In this document: positions 25,901 to 35,328 of the stretch, piece by piece | How positions within the stretch are numbered: the stretch's first letter is position 1 | Layout: each line of letters opens with the position of its first letter | Assembly (NCBI RefSeq): GCF_036785885.1 | Contig: NC_092323.1 | Span: 12,036,501 to 12,100,500 of the forward strand | Source: Coffea arabica | Taxonomy: Eukaryota > Streptophyta > Magnoliopsida > Gentianales > Rubiaceae | Length of the DNA: 64,000 nt | Direction: 5' to 3' | Made by a program: the position numbers and the translations under genes | Notes under the pieces: generated by a model | What the model was told of the DNA's origin: nothing | The model's database searches: none | The model's input: only the letters and a program-made list of their open reading frames with translations

Positions 25901-27163
25901 ATGTTGAAATCTATTCCTTTCTATGTAATACTATGTTCTTGATTTTGTTGCTCGGACATTTTATCTCAGCACTATTTATTTCTGCTTATTAAGTCTGATT
26001 GCTGCATTTCGCTTTATTCTTGATGATTTTGTTATTCATGTTTTAAACAAAGGCATTTAATCTTTCTTTGATAGTTTGTCAGAGTGTTCATCCAACAGAA
26101 CAGTTTCGAGAAGGCTTTCATCTGAGCGTGCTGTCTTAACTCATTATACATCGAGCGAATTGCATGAAAGAAGGTACAATGGGAAAAGTTTCTTTTGTTT
26201 GCCGAGCTTTGCATCATCTGAATGGAAAGACAAACTAAAACTGCTAGCTTATAGAATCTACCGATGGTAGATCATAGGATCTTGAGCTTGTGAAGCTTTG
26301 AATGCATATGAGAATCCCATTGCAGTGTCAAAATATGCATGCAAGAGATGCTTAACTGGATAGCTCAATAACAGGAAGGGCAGACCTGATGAGTTTCTGT
26401 TGTTTCACAGTGACGCACTAAGTATATGATTCTGTACTGATGCATTGTGCGCAAAATGAAATCAGTGTACAGAGCTAGGTTCTTTTCAAGGGCGATTAAT
26501 AGACAGCATCGAATATTTGATGTTAATATTGAAAGTTAATTGTGGAAAATTAAGGTCCCTTTGCAATAAACTTGAAAGTTGTGTCATATATTTAGTTATC
26601 TATGTGTTGGTTTATCTATTAAACAACAAAATGAAGATTTGTTTTGCAAAGTCCAAAAGTGAAGAATTACCTTCCATTTATTTCTCAGAATGTTTGCGCC
26701 GGGTGAAATCAGAAATTCCTAGTAAAAAAGTACAGGCACGTTAGCAAGACCTAATCAATGGCCTAAAGTTGTGAAGGCTAAAGGTGAAGTGACTTTTAGT
26801 AGGGTTTGCCTACACTAGTGTAAACTGCAGTCAGAACAGAAGCTATCGATGTTCTTGCTATTCTTGATTTTTCGTTGATATTTGTACTGGGGATGCACTC
26901 AAAATAATTGCATTTCATTTACCCCTGCAAATTTAGTTGCATGCATGTTTTCATTCATATCATTAGAGCACGACTTCTGGTCATCCGGATTCTTAAGTTG
27001 CATAGTCTGAATGCCTGCATAGCAATAGTCAAAAAGGAGAAGGCTAATATTGCTCATAGGAGTGAATCTTCTGGTTTTGATACCGTTGATTTTCATTTTT
27101 CTGTCTCCCTACTGACTAATATACACAGCAAGGGGCTCTAGATATTTATCCACCAACTTTTAC
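22907..27163. other. Intergenic region, no certain gene
   Basis: Mostly A+T-rich with no recognised domain. Some exon-like stretches exist (see 23993-25338, and open segments near 25620-25790 and 26080-26270), but I could not link them into a known protein. Confidence 0.5.
23993..25338 (+). other. Possible small spliced gene or relic, unrecognised
   Basis: An ATG at 23994 opens 31 codons (MRNKLLPLVDSVKHDLY..) ending at a plausible donor (AGAAG|GTAAC, 24085). A plausible acceptor (TTACAG|TAGACG) lies at 25194. The second segment is open in one frame to TTTTACAAG|GTACAAG at 25338, but the phase of the first segment gives only 16 more codons and a stop. The family is not recognised; it may be a short gene, a non-coding transcript or chance. 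Confidence 0.2.
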
Positions 27164-27435
27164 TTTCCATAGCTAGCATTGGGCCATATGATGATCCCCT
27201 TTTCTAGAGCTTGCCGAAAGCACATCCCTAAGAAGGTTCATAAATTTTTCCTTGTTTCACTGCTAGAAATAGCTAGTAACTGCCTCCCTATACCACATCC
27301 AACTCTGGCTGATTCTTTTTTGAGCTTTGTGAAACTTTTTTCGCCCAATCTTGATTTTCAGCTTGAAAATGCAGAGGCAAAATTTCATGCTTTCTTATAA
27401 GAAAATAATGTACCTCAAGTTAGCCTATGATGGTC
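27164..27435 (+). pseudogene. UGT91-type glycosyltransferase relic, N-terminal third only
   Basis: The DNA aligns by eye with the first roughly 110 codons of the intact UGT genes downstream. It carries a TTTCCATAGCTAGCATTGGG version of the FPWLAFGH start motif, a decayed VSFVSTPRNIDRLP segment, a SFVKL.. segment, ENAEA, and MYLKLAYDGL at about 27409-27435. The Trp codon of FPW reads TAG, and several small shifts and insertions break the frame. No catalytic C-terminal half or PSPG box follows. This is the most distal and oldest-looking member of the UGT cluster. Confidence 0.8.
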
Positions 27436-28147
27436 TTTCTTAAAACTTAAAAGGTCTACATCCAATTGAGTACTGTGTGAATTTGCTTCTTTACTGGCTA
27501 CCTCTGTTGTATATCTGTACTTGTTATCTTAACTGCCTACTCCAGAATGGACCTGTGGGAGTGCTGAAGCGTGCCGAACAGGGCAGAAAATCTGTGGCAG
27601 ATTTCTGTGTCCACAAAAACAAGTGCATTTGAAACGGGAAATTTTCTATAAGCTCTTTAGATTCTGGAGTCGTGGGTACTTGGGAGAAAAAGTGACAAGT
27701 GGAAGAAGGCATTCAATAACCTTGAATACTGACTCCATCAATCTGCGTGAATATAAATAAGGTCAGACCTAAACGTGTATACATTTGTTGTGCACAAGAC
27801 AAACATCTTATCACAGAATACTACAATAGAATAAGGGACAAGTCTTTTTAGTTGGAAAGTAAAAAGTTCTTAGTGTTAGATCCAGACTAATCTTGCATAG
27901 ATTACTAGGGTGCTTCAAATTCTAATTGCTACTAGCAGTTTCTTTATGCACTGTCAATAGAAGCAGTGGGAGCTGTTTCAGTTGGTTTATGGCAATCAAA
28001 TGATGCGACTTGATGGAAAAGTTTGCTAGATGTTTAGCAAAAGTTTTTTTTTTTTTTTTTTTTTGGAAAAAATCATATTCATATTGAGGCCATTTACAAG
28101 AGACTTGCCTAATCATATTACTCACAAGTGCTTGTAGCAATTCCTAA
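27436..28147. other. Intergenic, nothing recognised
   Basis: No gene or clear element. A poly-T tract lies near 28046-28063. Confidence 0.6.
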
Positions 28148-28286
28148 GGCTTTGTTTGGATTGCATTTTTCTAGATTTTTTGTAGAAAATTACTGTAACA
28201 ATTTGATATTTATGAGGTAAAATAGGTGAATAAAAAATATATCCACGAAAACGTAGAAAAATAAAAATTGCAATCTAAACACACCC
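28148..28286. mobile_element. Tourist-like MITE with TAA target duplication
   Basis: The ends GGCTTTGTTTGGATTGC and GCAATCTAAACACACCC are an imperfect inverted pair flanked by TAA on both sides, as for PIF/Harbinger-derived MITEs. The interior has TTTTTCTAG, TTACTGTAACAATTTGATAT and GTAGAAAAAT motifs. Confidence 0.75.
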
Positions 28287-28898
28287 TAAATATACAGTCA
28301 TCAAATGCATTCCATTAATTGGAGAATTTGGTTTATGTAACCCCTCATATTTCAGTTCCATAATTTGATTATTTGCACAATCAAAAAGTGGCAAATAGAA
28401 ATCTGCCGCATGAGTCGTTCCTTTAAGAAAAACCAACAGTGGAGCTCAATTGAAACCCAAAAAAAAAAAAAAAAGAAGACTTCGTTGGCTGATGCCTGGT
28501 GAAATAGCAGGCCATATATACATTCGAGGAGCATCCTACTCGTTAAACACACAAGTATTTACCTCGAGCATTAAAGAAAAGCTAAATTATCTACTGAGTT
28601 AGCACTTATTTATTATTTATTTATTGTTCTTAAGTTTTTTTTTTTAAATTTTCAAAGACATTTTTATACAAAATACTAAATTTGCCCTTTCTCGAGTTCA
28701 AGTACAATTTATACTTAGAAAGAGATGGTTCTATCATTTCAACAAACTTTGCTGTGGATCGTGACACCATCGTGTGGCGAATGTAATGCATGAGCACCTA
28801 ATGAGATTGAATTTATCGTGCCACAAAACCAAAGACACACGTAAGAAGGTATAATAAATTTTATGGAGAAAATCAGTGGAGCAACGGATACTGCACAA

Positions 28899-29072
28899 CT
28901 GTTTGGATTGTGAATTATTTTACTTTATTTATACCTTATTTACGCACATTAATTTGCTTGCATTATCAACATATTTTTCAATCACCTTTTTATCTCACGT
29001 ACATCATATTAAAAAAGTGTTACAATACTTTTTCACAAAATTATTTCAAATAATTTACAATCCAAACACTAC
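28899..29072. mobile_element. MITE of the TTTGGATTG-ended family
   Basis: The left end GTTTGGATTGTGAATTATTT and the right end AATAATTTACAATCCAAAC are inverted repeats with one or two mismatches. The interior is A+T-rich with GTTACAATACTTTTTC. It is a third family member in this 9-kb stretch. Confidence 0.75.
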
Positions 29073-29199
29073 GAATTGTTGTGAAAACGACTTGATGCAT
29101 TTATGTTGGTCAATGTCTACATCTCTGCTTTCAATCATAAAAAAGTATTGGGAAAGGGATACTAGTGCAAACACATAATATCAAAGTTAGCTTAGGACA

Positions 29200-29935
29200 A
29201 ATTTCTCTTTTTCCAAATACCAGTTAAATTAGGAATAAATCGAATCACCAAATAGCAATGCCAATAATAATAATAAAATGCAAGAAAAGTAAATGGCACA
29301 GGACAACAAGATTTTTACGTGAAAAATCCAAATTGGGAAAAATTATGGGACCTAATCTAGTCAAAAAAATCTCCACTATCATAATAATGGGAATACACAG
29401 GTCTACCCGAAATATTCAGATGACAATAATATCACCAATATCAACCAAACGAAATTGCTATAAAATCACCCCTAAAAAACTACAACTGTCGAATAAGTGA
29501 ATTCAGAAAAGTATTACCAAACAAAAAGAAAATTTGAAATTTGAATGAATAGATGAGGTGAGTCCGACGAGAAGATCACGTGAATAAAATTTCATTTCAA
29601 TCGAATTTCAAATCATCCTCCAATCAAGAATTCGACGTTTCTCTCTCTCACCTTTTTTCTCTTTCTCTCTTGTCGTTTTTCCTCCAAGCCAGCAAAAAGT
29701 GCGGCTGACTTTTTTCTCACACCAAGAAGAAAGCTACTGGCGGCTGCTACTTGTTTTTTCTCTCTTTTCGTTTTTCTCCAAAAACTCCTCTCTTTTTCCT
29801 TTCTCTCTCTTCGATTTTCACGCACCAAGAAGAAAGCTACTGGCGGCTGCTACTTGTTTTCCCACTTAAAAACCCTCAGTCTTGTTAGCTTGTGTTATAG
29901 ATTGGCGCACAAATAGGCTGGCTCACACAAGTCCA
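29200..29935. other. UGT upstream region, possibly a decayed solo LTR
   Basis: A CAAGATTTTTACGTGAAAAA block followed by a CTCCACTATCATAATAATGG block resembles the middle of Copia-type LTRs. The right side ends near GTCCAACA, which would be an LTR start on the minus strand, but a matching other end was not found. A pyrimidine-rich stretch (29636-29820) contains a 38-bp direct repeat at 29721 and 29824 (103-bp spacing). No gene. Confidence 0.3.
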
Positions 29936-30029
29936 ACAAAAAAAAACATATATCACCTTAGCAAATACTGTTCATTGTATTCAATTGATTTTTTCAAGGT
30001 TTGAACAGTTAAATGCTTGCGAATTCTGC

Positions 30030-30036
30030 TATAAAA
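30030..30036 (+). promoter_or_regulatory. TATA box of UGT copy 1
   Basis: TATAAAA 45-51 bp before the chosen ATG at 30081. Because it lies downstream of the earlier in-frame ATG at 29985, it argues against that longer start. Confidence 0.6.
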
Positions 30037-30080
30037 TCACCAACGCCGAATCAACTTTAACCAGTAAAAGTTTCCCATTC

Positions 30081-31499
30081 ATGGCGGACGAAAGAAAGGT
30101 GCACATAGTAATGTTTCCATGGCTAGCATTTGGCCATATAATCCCATATTTAGAGCTCTCCAAGCTTATAGCTAAAAAGGGTCACAAAGTTTCCTTTGTT
30201 TCCACCCCAAGAAACATCGATCGTCTCCCAAAACAACCTCCAAATCTAGCCCATCATCTAAAATTTGTCAAAATTCCCTTACCCCTTATTGAAAATCTCC
30301 CTGAAAATGCAGAAGCCACAATTGATCTACCCTACAATAAAGTCAAGTACCTCAAACTAGCCTGTGACGCCCTCCAACAGCCCATAACTGAATTTCTTCA
30401 ACGAACTTGTCCTGATTGGATTCTCTACGATTTTCCTTCTTATTGGATACCCTCTATTGCATCTAAGCTGAATATCCATACAGCCTATTTCAGTATCTTT
30501 ACGGCAGCGTTTTTGGGATTCTTGGGGCCGACGGAAGTTTTGAAGGGCGATGAAGATGGCAGAAAAACGGCCGAAGACTTCATTGTCAAACCAAAATGGG
30601 TTCCTTTTGAGACGAACGTTGCTTTCAAGTTGTTTGAGATTCTTCGAATATTTGATAGCATAGAAGGCGATGAAGAGAATATTTCTGACATTTGGCGTGT
30701 GGGAGCTGCAATTGAAAATTGTGATGTATTGGCTGTAAGAAGTTGTTCCGAATTTGAACCAAAATGGTTAAAAGTTTTGGAGGAAATTTACCAAAAGCCA
30801 GTAGTTCCAGTAGGTCAATTGCCCACTACTGGAAATAATGATGATGGAGATGAGGAGAAAGATGAAGCATGGAGGTTTATGAAAGAGTGGCTCGACAAGC
30901 AAGCAAAAGGCTCAGTTGTTTATGTAGCTTTCGGGAGCGAGGCGAAACCAAGTCAAGCTGAACTCAATGAGATTTCCCTGGGTTTGGAGTTGTCTGGCTT
31001 GCCATTTTTCTGGGTTTTAAGGAAGAAACGTGGAGGTGAAGATACTGAAGTGATTTTGCTGCCTGAAGGGTTTGAGAATCGGACTAAGGATCGTGGGGTG
31101 GTTTGCACAAGTTGGGCACCTCAGCTGAAGATATTGAGTCACGAGTCGGTGGGCGGGTTCTTGACTCACTCAGGTTGGAGTTCTGTTGTGGAGGCTGTAC
31201 AGTTTGAGAAGCCTCTTATTTTGCTGACCTTTCTTGCTGATCAAGGGATAAATGCGAGGGTTTTGGAGGAGAAAAAGGTGGGGTATCCCATTCCTAGAGA
31301 TGACTCGGACGGGTCGTTTACGAGAGACTCGGTGGCCGAGTCACTAAAGTTGGTGATGTTTGAGGAGGGGGGGAAAATTTATAGAGACAAAATTAAGGAA
31401 ATGAAGGGCATGTTTTGTGATGAGGGTAGACAAGATAGGTATGTGGAGAATTTGTTGACCTTTCTTCAAAGCTATAGAAGTGTAAAAGATGACAAATAA
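30081..31499 (+). CDS. UDP-glycosyltransferase, UGT91-like (copy 1)
   Basis: Family-1 glycosyltransferase, probably cytosolic, moving a sugar from UDP-sugar to a small molecule. UGT91-type enzymes often lengthen the sugar chain of flavonoid or terpenoid glycosides, and the closest annotated relatives I recall are called UDP-rhamnose:rhamnosyltransferase 1; donor and acceptor here are inference. It is a single exon of 472 aa, normal length. Visible: N-terminal FPWLAFGH with catalytic His19, partner Asp near 117 in WILYDF, FVSTPRNIDRLP, ENLPENAEAT, VVYVAFGSEA, and the 44-residue PSPG box at 345-388 ending ADQ. Odd: the box reads THSGWSS where the family has THCGWSS, a change shared with the copy at 35.3 kb. 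An in-frame ATG at 29985 would add 32 residues but lies upstream of the TATA box and outside the conserved start. Confidence 0.93.
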   Translation: MADERKVHIVMFPWLAFGHIIPYLELSKLIAKKGHKVSFVSTPRNIDRLPKQPPNLAHHLKFVKIPLPLIENLPENAEATIDLPYNKVKYLKLACDALQQPITEFLQRTCPDWILYDFPSYWIPSIASKLNIHTAYFSIFTAAFLGFLGPTEVLKGDEDGRKTAEDFIVKPKWVPFETNVAFKLFEILRIFDSIEGDEENISDIWRVGAAIENCDVLAVRSCSEFEPKWLKVLEEIYQKPVVPVGQLPTTGNNDDGDEEKDEAWRFMKEWLDKQAKGSVVYVAFGSEAKPSQAELNEISLGLELSGLPFFWVLRKKRGGEDTEVILLPEGFENRTKDRGVVCTSWAPQLKILSHESVGGFLTHSGWSSVVEAVQFEKPLILLTFLADQGINARVLEEKKVGYPIPRDDSDGSFTRDSVAESLKLVMFEEGGKIYRDKIKEMKGMFCDEGRQDRYVENLLTFLQSYRSVKDDK

Positions 31500-31907
31500 G
31501 GAATGTTCGAAGTGAGAAGAGGGGATGATTTGCTCTTGTATTTGCCATTTGGAAATTCGACTTCATTGAACTTTTGCAGAATCAACACTCCAGCCATGAT
31601 TGGATGCCTTGACGAAAATGATAAAGGAGTTAGAAAAGAAAATTGTTGTATCCATTGGGGTCAAATTGAGTTTTGTGGGGGAAATAAATGGTTGATATGG
31701 TAAGAAGTTAGATTGGATTTTTTTTTCCATCAGAAATAAAATTCATTTTTCTGTCATAGATCATTTAAATTCTTTGATGTCATTGTCAAGGCTTCCAGCA
31801 TAAGTGAAATGACAAATTTTCAAACTCGAGGTGCCAGAGAATAAAACAAAACGCGATCAATTTGACAAGGCAGATGCCTCCGTTTGGAAATTTGACTAAT
31901 CAGAAAC
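31500..31907. other. 3' region of UGT copy 1
   Basis: Probable 3' untranslated sequence. A 66-codon open frame from 31503 has no recognisable domain and is not called a gene. Confidence 0.6.
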
Positions 31908-32125
31908 GGAAATTTGCCAAATTGGTCTCTAACATTTACCAAAAATACTTTTTTAGTCCCTAACATATAAAATCAGCCAAAATTATCCTTCATATTTAAA
32001 TTGTGATCCAATTTGATCCTAATGCTTGTTTTTGCTCATTTCTCCGGCTAAAAATAACACGTCTCCCTCACGTGGTCATATTTTTAGGAGCAAAATTGAA
32101 AAACCCATTTCATTACCGGTTGAAA
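31908..32125 (+). repeat. Left terminal inverted repeat of the Pack-MULE
   Basis: It matches the reverse complement of 32893-33111 over its whole length with scattered substitutions, up to an ACCGGTTGAAA motif at the inner edge. It contains CTCACGTGGTCATATTTTTA. Confidence 0.85.
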
Positions 32126-32205
32126 GTAAAAGGATAAGGGACCACCACCCCCTTTTCATATTTCTTCCTCAAATTACAGTTTCAAGAAACCCTAAATTGC
32201 ATCCC

Positions 32206-32757
32206 CTAATTAACAAGCATAACTTGGAAGTGTAATTTTGCCATAATGAACTTGAGCACTTTGACCAGATGAAAAAGTGCAAGATCTGTTTCCTTGGCCA
32301 AATCTTCTTTCATTTCTATTGCTGAAAGGGATAAAATCACAATTCCTGCATCACATGCCACAAATCCAATCAGATCCTTCATTTGATCATGTAGCTCGTC
32401 GAATTTCTCTTGCTGTTGCCTGAAGAGAACTCTCAGGAACCTTACTCCCTCGTGGAGTATTAGCATTTGATCCTTCACCAGAACTGAGAAACTTAGAAAA
32501 TGTTCTTGTAGCTCCACAACATTATACAGGAGACAATAAATAAATTTGGCCAATAGATGCTTATTCTTCTCCAGCGCTAAAGTGTGTGAGGATCTTGATA
32601 ACTTTGAAGCTATCAGGACATGGATATAAGTTTCTCGGACTTGAGGATCAACAAGATCAATCTCCCTGTGTATCAGTTGAGAAATTTGAGATTCCATTTC
32701 CTTGAACACTTGTTCCCTCTTGCACCCTTCCAAGGAGATTTCCTTGCACCCTTCCAA
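32206..32757 (-). pseudogene. Captured fragment resembling the N-terminal region of R1A-type NLR resistance proteins
   Basis: Open for 183 codons. The sequence HREIDLVDPQVRETYIHVL.., LLYNVVELQEHFLSF.., GVRFLRVLFRQQQEKFDELH.., DLIGFVACDAGIVILSL and TDLALFHLVKVLKFIMA looks, from memory, like the helical segment ahead of the NB-ARC domain in late-blight R1A/R1B-like proteins of asterids. No P-loop, NB-ARC or LRR is present, so it cannot be a working receptor. It ends at a stop just inside the left terminal repeat. A short duplication near its start gives a repeated EGCK motif. It lies wholly inside the Pack-MULE. The long open frame means capture is recent or the frame is retained; the family call is recognition only. 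Confidence 0.55.
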
Positions 32758-32892
32758 AGAATAAATTTCCTTGCACCTCCTCCATTTTACTCTTCAAAGG
32801 TTAGCTTCTTTATCCCAATTTCTTACTACTGTGTTTTCCTTCTTCAATTTCAATGGGTTAGTGAGGCAATTAGATGAAGGAAAGATGGCTTT

Positions 32893-33111
32893 TTTCAACC
32901 GGTAGTGAAATGTGTTTTCTAATTTTGCCTCTAAAAATATGACCACGTGAGAGAGACGTGCTATTTTTAGCCGGAGAAATGAGCAAAAACGAGCATTATG
33001 ACCAAATTGGATCACAATTTAAATGTGAGGAACAATTTTGGCTGATTTTATATGTTAGGGACTCAAAAAGTATTTTTGGTAAATGTTAGGGACCAATTTG
33101 GCAAATTTTCC
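32893..33111 (-). repeat. Right terminal inverted repeat of the Pack-MULE
   Basis: Inverted partner of 31908-32125, ending TTTGGCAAATTTTCC directly before the ATCAGAATA flank. Confidence 0.85.
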
Positions 33112-33144
33112 ATCAGAATAATTTTGTTTTGTTATTCCCCAAAC

Positions 33145-33552
33145 TAGGGGTGCAAGCCAAGTGCGCCACGAGACACAAGCTTCGAGAGCAACTCGAGCAA
33201 CTATTTAATTTAGGTTCGAATTTGTGAAGAAGAGATAGGTTGAGTGGTACAGAAAAAAAGAATGTAAGTGAGAAATTCAAATTCGAGTTGCGTTCGAACT
33301 ACTTTATTAACGGGTAATTCCAACCGAATTCGAGCATGAATAAGTGATACTAGATCTTCGATGAGCCTTAGTGAGTATACCCCTTCTTTAGAATTATATA
33401 AAATATTAATTTACATTACATGAACTCGATTGAGTTTGATTAAACTTAATAAAGCTTTCGAATTCGAGTTAGGTAAAATAAAGTGGAGCTCAAATTTAAA
33501 CTTAGCTTTTAAAAGTTTGACAAAAACTCAACTCGACTCAATTATACTCCTA
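33145..33552. mobile_element. Non-autonomous hAT-type element, diverged
   Basis: It starts TAGGGGTGCAAGCC, and the reverse complement of its end starts TAGGAGTATAATTGAG. The 8-bp flanks are CCCCAAAC and CTCTAAAT: 5 of 8 match and all three differences are C/T. The interior is rich in TCGAGTT/AACTCGA motifs. No open frame. It lies 33 bp after the Pack-MULE. Confidence 0.6.
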
Positions 33553-35328
33553 CTCTAAATAGGTTTTTTAATTAATATTTTTTATTTCATATATATCATA
33601 CTGCAAAATCGAAAAATGTAAATAGTAGAAAATTTTTCAGATAATCTGCAATATAAACGGACCATATGTTCAAACAAACTTTGTGGCTTCTTCAGCGTGA
33701 ACATAGTCCATCAGTAAATGTGTCTAGAAATACTGAAAATCAGTCACTAAATAATGGGATTTCCATGCAAATGCGGTATTACTTCTAGTAGTTTATCCCA
33801 TGCATGACATCTAGTTGTCTTATACCCTAACATATATGGTTAACTGGGATTGTACTTTTTGTACTTTGGTTCTTTGATACAGGGAAAAACGGAGGGAGAA
33901 ATGAAAGTACGAAAATTCGGATTACCAATTTGAGATAGATTCAAGGTTTACCCATAATTCACGAGACAAATTCTAATGGTTAAAGAATACTTCTAAAGTA
34001 CATATATTCATTGATAGTAGTATTTTTTAAGTGCAATTTTTGGTAATTTGGCACCCAGTACAATGGACATGAAATTTAATTTTTACCTTTTTGTCCTAAT
34101 TTTACTGTGCATAAAATCCTTAAATGCACAATCGTTTTCAGGTACGTGCCACGGTCAGCTGGCTAGTGTGGGCTGTGTAACTGGGTCGGGCTGCCTGATT
34201 ATCTAAATATTATTGAGAACTCCTTGCACTGATGAACCTTGGGCCTTCTTCCTGTCACAAGCTGGTCGACTTTGTATGGAAGACACAAGCTTTTCAACTT
34301 ATATGGAAGATTAGAGATTTTTTTTTTGGCAATTGAAAAAGTTTGGATGGATTGGATTCTGGCTACTGTCATGGATTAAGATATGCTTTCAAAATCATAG
34401 GTCAAATTTTTACGGATCATCGTCTACCAACACAGCTTGCATATTAACAGTGAGATTTGAACACGTGACTTATTTTTAATAAAAAAAATGATCCGTCTTT
34501 ATCAACTGAACCAACCAACTTGTATTTGAAAAAATTAGAGAGTTACACAACCAGAATTGACATTATACTTTTATTGGATGTGGGGGGGGGGGGGGGGGGA
34601 AGAAGGCAATAGTTGTTATTGATCTTTTAGCGAAAATGAGCTCGAACTTAAAATCAAGAATTCCTTCGAAAAAAAAACTTAAAATCAAGGATTACGTTAT
34701 TTCTTGATCCTCCTCATCCAGTTAAATCTGTTCTAGTTGCAAAATTGATGTGAGCATCCTATCATCGTTCAATTAATATGTAATGGCCGTTAGGCCTCCT
34801 TATGACCAAAAAAGAGAATCTCCACAACTATAACAACTATTGCAAAGGTCAATCAAATTGCAATTTTTAACACGAAAAACAAAAAGCAACATTGTTCTAG
34901 CAAATTAAGTTGTTTTGCTTTTGCTCAATGATCCACATCATGTCAGCTCATGTCTTATGTTGGAAAACTTACATGAACGTATGTGAATGGTAATTCTGAT
35001 CATCACAGATTGAATAAACACTCCAAAGAAAAAAAAAGAAGCCAGGAATTGACATTAACAGTTTACCACTATCAAATTTATTCATAGTACTCTTTTATAG
35101 CAATTTGTATAATTCAATTTCATTTCGCGTTGCAATCGAGTTAAAATTAGACTGTTCTTATTTTTAACATGATTAACCATTCTAAAAGGATACCAATAAA
35201 CATGAGAATGTGAACATTTCATTTTCGAAATTAAAATTCACTTTGATATAGGACAATTGCAAGAATTCATTCAACTCTTTCCCCTTCCAATCATAGTACT
35301 GCAAAGAAACTTTACAGATAGTCCAAAT
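33553..35328. other. Intergenic, no gene recognised
   Basis: A+T-rich, no coding signal. A G18 run is listed separately. The last hundred bases are probably the 3' region of the minus-strand UGT. Confidence 0.6.
34582..34599. repeat. Run of 18 guanines
   Basis: Uninterrupted G18 in an A+T-rich setting. It could form G-quadruplex structures, and its exact length is prone to sequencing error. Confidence 0.85.

Larger units (their letters stand above)
31908..33111. mobile_element. Pack-MULE-like element with a captured host-gene fragment
   Basis: Long inverted ends of about 218 bp (31908-32125 and 32893-33111) start GGAAATTTGCCAAATTGGT and GGAAAATTTGCCAAATTGGT. The flanks are ATCAGAAAC (31899-31907) and ATCAGAATA (33112-33120), a 9-bp target duplication with 7 of 9 matching. 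Length, end type and 9-bp duplication fit the Mutator superfamily. There is no transposase; the 770-bp interior is nearly filled by a minus-strand open frame that resembles part of an NLR-type resistance gene. Confidence 0.85.

Noticed and set aside
29613-29828. Lys/Arg/Glu-rich 71-codon minus frame
   Set aside because: Translation of a pyrimidine-rich tract with a direct repeat; low complexity.
29985-30080. Upstream in-frame ATG that would lengthen UGT copy 1 by 32 residues
   Set aside because: It lies upstream of the TATA box at 30030 and the extra residues are not family-like.
31503-31703. 66-codon open frame just after UGT copy 1
   Set aside because: It lies in the probable 3' untranslated region and shows no domain.
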